Assembly (NCBI RefSeq): GCF_001968835.1
Contig: NZ_MRDE01000021.1
Span: 1 to 48,121, forward strand
Length of the DNA: 48,121 nucleotides
Reading direction: 5' to 3'
DNA from: Tersicoccus phoenicis
GTDB lineage: Bacteria; Actinomycetota; Actinomycetes; Actinomycetales; Micrococcaceae
Of the stretch, positions 44,109-48,121 are shown piece by piece. The translations under genes were made by a program, and so were the position numbers. Within the stretch, counting starts at the first letter, position 1; each line of letters begins with the position of its first letter. The notes below the pieces were generated by a model that did not search any database, had not been told where the DNA came from, and was given only the letters and a program-made list of their open reading frames with translations.

Positions 44109-44138
44109 CGCGGGGATGGCGAGTTCGTCATCCCCGCG
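44109..44138 (+). terminator. Hairpin terminator after the aldo/keto reductase pair
   Basis: Perfect 10-bp stem CGCGGGGATG / CATCCCCGCG with a 10-base loop, 22 bases after the stop. The ATG at 44116 lies within it, which favours the later GTG 44191 start for the next gene. Confidence 0.78.
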
Positions 44139-44190
44139 TGGACGGTTCGAGAAGCCTCTCGCGGACTTCCTCGTGTTTCGAAAGGACTCT

Positions 44191-45243
44191 GTGGAACCGG
44201 ACCTGTTCCCTCATGCCGGCGTGCGGTGCGCCGCGATCGTGCTCGACAACCTCGCCCGGCCCTATCCCTATGCCGACCACCACGTCCGCCGGTCCGCCCA
44301 GGACACGGCGATGCCGCACGAGCTGCACCCCGCGTTCGGCACCTCGTTCGACTGGCACTCCTGCGTGCACATGCACTGGCTCGGGGTGAGCGTGCTGGAC
44401 GCGGGCCTGCCCGATTCCGCGGCCGACGCCCGGCTGCGCGCCGCGCTGGGGGCCAACCTGACCGCGGAGAAGCTGGACGTCGAGGCCGAGTATCTCGCCG
44501 CGAACCCCTCCTGGGAGCGGCCGTACGGGTGGGCATGGCTCGTCCGGCTCGCCGCGGCCTGCTCGTCGTCGCACGACGCCGAGCTCCGCGCCTGGGGCGC
44601 GAACCTCACCGGCTGCGTCGACACCGTCGCGCGGCTCGTCACCGCGTGGCTCAACACGGCCGAGTACCCCGTCCGGCACGGGCTGCACACCAACTCGGCC
44701 TTCGGCCTCGCGTGGCTCGTGGACGCGTTCCGAACGCTCAACCGCGACGAGGCCGCCGCCGCATGTGCGGCCGGTGCCCGCCGCTGGTTCGCCGGCGACG
44801 CCGCATGGGCGTCCGAGTGGGAGCTCTCCGGTCAGGATTTCCTCTCGGCCGGGCTGAGCGAGGCCGACCTCATGGCCCGCGTCCTCTCCCCCACCGACTT
44901 CGCCGGGTGGTTCCGCCGATTCCTGCCGGATCTCGATGCCGGGTCGGCGATGCTCGCACCCGTGGGCGTCTCCGACGAGACCGACGGCTACCTGGTGCAC
45001 CTGCACGGGCTGAATCTGAGCCGCGCGGGCCAGCTCGCCCGGATCCTCGCGGTCCTGCGCGAGGCGGAGGCAGCACCGTCCGACGGGCACCACACGCCGT
45101 CGGCGTCCGACCTCCTCACCGCCGCGGTCCGTCCCCTCTTCGACGCGGGAATGAGGGGCCTGGACAGCGGCAACTTCATGTCCACCCACTGGCTCGCCAG
45201 CTTCGCCTGGGACGCGGCGGAGTCCATCGCCGGCACCGACTGA
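44191..45243 (+). CDS. DUF2891 family protein (intact copy)
   Basis: 350 residues of the DUF2891 family: HPAFGTSFDWHSCVHMHWL, ERPYGWAWLVRLAAAC, HTNSAFGLAWLVDAF, SGQDFLSAGLSEADLMARVL, HLHGLNLSRAGQL, and a closing WLASFAWDAAESI. The conserved His, Asp and Trp residues and all-helical pattern suggest an alpha/alpha-barrel, glycosidase-like fold, but no activity is established. GTG 44191 with AAAGGA 6 bases before it is the best start. A nearly identical but broken copy lies at 46458-47176, beyond a toxin-antitoxin pair. Confidence 0.82.
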   Translation: MEPDLFPHAGVRCAAIVLDNLARPYPYADHHVRRSAQDTAMPHELHPAFGTSFDWHSCVHMHWLGVSVLDAGLPDSAADARLRAALGANLTAEKLDVEAEYLAANPSWERPYGWAWLVRLAAACSSSHDAELRAWGANLTGCVDTVARLVTAWLNTAEYPVRHGLHTNSAFGLAWLVDAFRTLNRDEAAAACAAGARRWFAGDAAWASEWELSGQDFLSAGLSEADLMARVLSPTDFAGWFRRFLPDLDAGSAMLAPVGVSDETDGYLVHLHGLNLSRAGQLARILAVLREAEAAPSDGHHTPSASDLLTAAVRPLFDAGMRGLDSGNFMSTHWLASFAWDAAESIAGTD

Positions 45244-45387
45244 GCGGCAAGCCGACCGCCTGCATGCTGAAGAGAGGGGCAAGGACGCCGTCCACTACGT
45301 CGTCGACCCGTAGTCTCAGGCACTTGCGAGCCCCGCCACAGAGGACGGACCGCGCACCAACTCCAGGCCCAGCCGTGTCAGATACAC

Positions 45388-45414
45388 TTGTTTCGACTGC
45401 TTCGATTGTTTCGA
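45388..45414 (+). promoter_or_regulatory. Three 9-bp iterons upstream of the HTH-PIN operon
   Basis: TTGTTTCGA, CTGCTTCGA and TTGTTTCGA follow each other without spacing (consensus YTGYTTCGA), ending 16 bases before the HTH antitoxin start. Direct repeats slightly short of one helical turn suit cooperative binding of a small excisionase-type HTH protein, so autoregulation is likely. Confidence 0.65.
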
Positions 45415-45430
45415 TCAGAAAGGTGGTCTG

Positions 45431-45871
45431 ATGAGTGACGTCTCGACGCTGGTGCCCGAGCCGGCAGACACCAAGCTGGCAGTGTCCGCCCTGCGCGGGC
45501 TCGACGCCGCCCTCGGCACGGAGGGTCCCGTGCGGCTGCGGCTCGGCGGTCAGGCCGGCGACGTGGAGGTACCCCGACCCGCGCTGACCGCACTGGCGCA
45601 GGTGCTCGACAGCTTTGCGCATGGCGAGGGCGTGACCGTCCTTCCCGCGCAGGCGGAACTGACCACCCAGCAGGCCGCCGATGCGCTGCACGTGTCCCGG
45701 CCGTTCCTGATCGGGTTGCTCGACGCGGGACAGATCGAATACCGCACGGTCGGCACCCACCGCCGTGTCAAGGCTGCGTCGTTGATCCGCTACCTGCGCG
45801 AAGACGACGCACGCCGCCAAACGGCAGCCGACACGCTGGCAGCGGAGACTCGCGAGCTCGGTTTCGCCTGA
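45431..45871 (+). CDS. Excisionase-type HTH antitoxin
   Basis: 146 residues. An alpha/beta N-terminal part (about 1-72; VRLRLGGQAGDVEVPRPALT) precedes a MerR/excisionase winged helix (about 75-120; ELTTQQAADALHVSRPFLIG, then LLDAGQIEYRTVGTHRRV) and a short helical tail for toxin contact. AGAAAGGTGGTCTG precedes ATG 45431. Its TGA overlaps the toxin ATG by one base (TGATG). This HTH-PIN pairing is a known but little-studied toxin-antitoxin type. Confidence 0.85.
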   Translation: MSDVSTLVPEPADTKLAVSALRGLDAALGTEGPVRLRLGGQAGDVEVPRPALTALAQVLDSFAHGEGVTVLPAQAELTTQQAADALHVSRPFLIGLLDAGQIEYRTVGTHRRVKAASLIRYLREDDARRQTAADTLAAETRELGFA

Positions 45872-46434
45872 TGCCGGCGGTCGTCGTCTACGACGCCAAC
45901 GTGCTCTACCCCTCCACCCTGCGGGACGTGCTCATCCGGGTCGGGCTCGCGGGGCTGGCCTACCCGAAGTGGACGGACCGGATTCTCGATGAGGTCTTCC
46001 GCAACCTGCGCACCAACCGCCCCGACCTCGACCCCGTACGCCTGGACCGCACCCGCCGTCTGATGAACGACACGATGCGCGACGCGATGGTGACCTCCTA
46101 CGAGCACCTGATCGACCAACTCGACCTTCCAGACCCAGACGACCGGCACGTCCTGGCCGCCGCAATTCACGCCGAAGCCCAGGTGATCGTCACTCGGAAT
46201 CTCCGTGACTTCCCCACCGAGAAGCTGCGCCTGTGGGGTGTGAAAGCGCAGCATCCCGACGACTTTCTCACCGGGCTGCACCAGGATCGCCCCGAAGTAC
46301 TCGGGGGGATCGTCGCCGCGATCGCCGGGGCGTGGGGCGAAGGCGCCGGACCCGGTGAGGTGCTCGACCGCCTCGCCATCGACGCGCCCACCACTGTCGC
46401 TCTCGTACGCCAGGCGGTCGGGGATCACAGGTAG
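45871..46434 (+). CDS. PIN-domain ribonuclease toxin (HTH-PIN module)
   Basis: 187 residues: PIN fold with D8 in VVVYDANVLYPSTLRD, E41 in DRILDEVFRNL, D90 in DPDDRHVLAAAIHAEA and D113 in VTRNLRDFPTEKL. A C-terminal extension of about 55 residues (LHQDRPEVLGGIVAAIAGAW) is absent from ordinary VapC toxins. Probably an RNase restrained by the HTH partner. It appears complete. A broken copy of DUF2891 begins 24 bases after its stop. Confidence 0.87.
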   Translation: MPAVVVYDANVLYPSTLRDVLIRVGLAGLAYPKWTDRILDEVFRNLRTNRPDLDPVRLDRTRRLMNDTMRDAMVTSYEHLIDQLDLPDPDDRHVLAAAIHAEAQVIVTRNLRDFPTEKLRLWGVKAQHPDDFLTGLHQDRPEVLGGIVAAIAGAWGEGAGPGEVLDRLAIDAPTTVALVRQAVGDHR

Positions 46435-46457
46435 AGACTGCTTCTCGTCTGCGTCAA

Positions 46458-47176
46458 TTCCCTCATGCCGGCGCGCGGTGCGCCGCGATCGTGCTCGACA
46501 ACCTCGCCCGGCCCTATCCCTATGCCGACCACCACGTCCGCCGGTCCGCCCAGGACACGGCGATGCCGCACGAGCTGCACCCCGCGTTCGGCACCTCGTT
46601 CGACTGGCACTCCTGCGTGCACATGCACTGGCTCGGGGTGAGCGTGCTGGACGCGGGCCTGCCCGATTCCGCGGCCGACGCCCGGCTGCGCGCCGCGCTG
46701 GGGGCCAACCTGACCGCGGAGAAGCTGGACGTCGAGGCCGAGTATCTCGCCGCGAACCCCTCCTGGGAGCGGCCGTACGGGTGGGCGTGGCTCGTGGACG
46801 CGTTCCGAACGCTCGACCGCGACGAGGCCGCCGCCGCATGTGCGGCCGGTGCCCGCCGCTGGTTCGCCGGCGACGCCGCATGGGCGTCCGAGTGGGAGCT
46901 CTCCGGTCAGGATTTCCTCTCGGCCGGGCTGAGCGAGGCCGACCTCATGGCCCGCGTCCTCTCCCCCACCGACTTCGCCGGGTGGTTCCGCCGATTCCTG
47001 CCGGATCTCGATGCCGGGTCGGCGATGCTCGCACCCGTGGGCGTCTCCGACGAGACCGACGGCTACCTGGTGCACCTGCACGGGCTGAATCTGAGCCGCG
47101 CGGGCCAGCTCGCCCGGATCCTCGCGGTCCTGCGCGAGGCGGCCCCAGCTGAGCGGCAGGCGGAGCGCCTGCATGC
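46458..47176 (+). pseudogene. Truncated, internally deleted second copy of DUF2891
   Basis: Begins at the TTCCCTCATGCCGGCG that corresponds to 44206 in the intact gene, so it lacks the start codon and ribosome site. It is nearly base-identical to the intact copy, with a few substitutions (for example near 46472 and 46817). It lacks 177 bases (59 codons, in frame) between two 8-bp TGGCTCGT repeats (44536 and 44713 of the intact copy), and about 170 bases near the 3' end. The frame stays open to 47417 but runs past the homology. Confidence 0.88.
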
Positions 47177-47224
47177 CGGAACAACTGTCCTGCGCGGTGG
47201 GCTACCGGGTGCGGCAGGGTCAGG

Positions 47225-47677
47225 TCAAGAGCAGTTTTTCAGGCTCCAGTTCTCGACCTTGATCTTCGCATCGGCGAAGGCGGAGTCGCTGAAGCCGGAC
47301 GGCTTCTTGATGGCGGCCTCCATGACGCCGTCCAATCCCTCGAGGGACGGTTTGAGACCGTCGGGCGCCGCGCTCTGCAGTTTGTGGAAGTCGGCGTCCA
47401 CAGGTTGCGGGTCGTAGGCGCCCCCGGAGGCGACCAGACTGGGAAAGAAGTTCAGTACTTCCAATTGTGCGGCCAATGGGGTGCAGATGCTCTGGACGAC
47501 GCCGCTGGCCGGCGCTGTCGACCTCGTCGAGGGACTGGCACTCGGCGCCGGGGCCGTGCCGCTGCTCGCTGCTGACCGGCCTTCGCCCTGGGTGCAAGCG
47601 GTGAGGGTCAGGACCAGCACTCCCGCACCGAGCAGAGACATTCCCATCCGTCTGCTGATCTGACCAGCGAGGTTCAT
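47225..47677 (-). CDS. Small lipoprotein of unknown function
   Basis: 150 residues. Basic n-region, hydrophobic core and lipobox LTLTAC with cysteine 28 predict lipidation and outer-leaflet anchoring. A Ser/Ala/Pro/Thr-rich linker (about 30-58) leads to a C-terminal helical domain (SICTPLAAQLEVLNFFPS, LEGLDGVMEAAIKK) that contains two more cysteines (C65 and C149), possibly a disulfide. No family recognised. It is transcribed towards the DUF2891 pseudogene. Confidence 0.75.
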   Translation of the reverse strand: MNLAGQISRRMGMSLLGAGVLVLTLTACTQGEGRSAASSGTAPAPSASPSTRSTAPASGVVQSICTPLAAQLEVLNFFPSLVASGGAYDPQPVDADFHKLQSAAPDGLKPSLEGLDGVMEAAIKKPSGFSDSAFADAKIKVENWSLKNCS

Positions 47678-47820
47678 GTCCGGGGCGCCTTTCGGTGGCT
47701 GGTGGGGTGGATACCTCGGAACGAATGGTTGTTCGCTTGCGCGCTGAGACGATTCTCGGTGGAGGTCTGCCGAAGCCAGGAAGCCCTGGCGAGAACGACA
47801 TTCTCACCAGGGCTTTTCCG

Positions 47821-47894
<74 letters not shown>

Positions 47895-47976
47895 AAAGCT
47901 CCAACGGATCACCAGTACCCGCCGGAGCAACCGCTCCAGCCTACCGCACGCGCGGCCCCGTCCCGAACCGGCCGAC

Positions 47977-48034
47977 GTGCCTCAGCTTCTTTGAGCGCGG
48001 GGGTCGGGCCGGTGCCTCAGCTTCTTTGAGCGCG
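47977..48034. repeat. Two direct 23-bp repeats at a transposon end
   Basis: GTGCCTCAGCTTCTTTGAGC followed by GCG occurs at 47977-47999 and again at 48012-48034, identical, 35 bases start to start. They stand directly ahead of a transposase-like frame and look like the terminal and subterminal transposase binding sites of an insertion sequence. Confidence 0.7.
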
Positions 48035-48066
48035 TAGTCCCCGGTGGGCGGGGCAGGCTTGCCGAT

Positions 48067-48121
48067 GTGGAAGGCAAGATTCCGATGGCCGCGAGGCGAC
48101 ACGTCACCAACAAGCTCCGGG
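48067..48121 (+). CDS. Transposase/integrase-like protein, first 18 residues (cut by window edge)
   Basis: GTG 48067 opens a frame to the window end: VEGKIPMAARRHVTNKLR. The segment ARRHVTNKLR is the usual beginning of a group of actinobacterial DDE integrase-type transposases. With the twin repeats just upstream this is probably the left part of an insertion sequence. Only 18 residues are visible, so the family is tentative. Confidence 0.5.
   Translation, partial: MEGKIPMAARRHVTNKLR

Noticed and set aside
46491-47417. 308-residue open frame of the second DUF2891 copy as a functional gene
   Set aside because: It lacks the native start region, has two deletions relative to the intact copy, and its C-terminal 90 residues run past the homology and antisense into the lipoprotein gene.

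Overview
This 48 kb window is high-GC DNA with actinobacterial gene content: a MoeZ-type adenylyltransferase/rhodanese fusion, a class A PBP with a PASTA domain, PAS-ANTAR and ChaB proteins, many GTG starts, ATGA/GTGA start-stop overlaps and very long spurious antisense ORFs. It is most likely the chromosome of a soil- or plant-type actinomycete. I cannot name the genus. Both ends run into insertion sequences: an ISL3-type element on the left (1-275), and on the right twin 23-bp repeats followed by the start of a transposase-like ORF (47977-48121).

Layout. 1-2715 (minus strand): ISL3 end, moeZ, an encapsulated-ferritin-like gene with no encapsulin and no visible targeting tail, a PIN toxin stub behind its Phd antitoxin, and a ChaB protein. 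2900-4400: membrane fatty acid desaturase plus cold-shock protein. 4476-10145: class A PBP, a coupled proline-rich membrane protein, and a sedolisin (S53) protease. 10161-11679: a compact operon of DHFR-like reductase, ArsR regulator and SRPBCC protein behind a clear promoter/operator. 11817-16409: P1B-4 metal ATPase, 2Fe-2S ferredoxin, MFS transporter and an HExxH membrane protein. 16578-18258: extradiol-type dioxygenase and an F420/NADP reductase-like protein behind a palindromic operator. 18363-20270: tandem glycine riboswitch and a CycA-type permease. 20285-23702: flavoprotein, a rifampicin monooxygenase preceded by a rifamycin-associated element, and a yeast-type cytosine deaminase.

23840-29939 is a glycosidase region (GH3, PAS-ANTAR, GH2) in which a Phd/PIN toxin-antitoxin pair lies between a decayed GH2 3' end and an intact GH2 gene. 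30114-34740 holds transporters, a VOC protein and two internally deleted pseudogenes (SDR, cupin). 34840-37157 is the threonine-to-glycine pair tdh-kbl. 37273-40419 has an ATP-grasp ligase and a TetR gene divergent from an NmrA/SnoaL pair. 40495-42047 is an AbiE-type toxin-antitoxin operon with a 12-bp inverted repeat over its start codon. 42221-44086 has two aldo/keto reductases. 44191-47176 is an intact DUF2891 gene, an HTH/PIN toxin-antitoxin pair behind three 9-bp iterons, and a recent but decaying second copy of DUF2891. The window closes with a lipoprotein, tRNA-Pro(GGG) and the right-hand insertion sequence.

The strongest leads are: (i) toxin-antitoxin modules wedged between an intact and a broken copy of the same gene, seen twice; (ii) an orphan EncFtn ferritin placed behind a gutted toxin-antitoxin promoter; (iii) the rifamycin element plus rifampicin monooxygenase pair; (iv) glycine sensing on an uptake gene. 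All calls were made by reading the sequence, without database searches.
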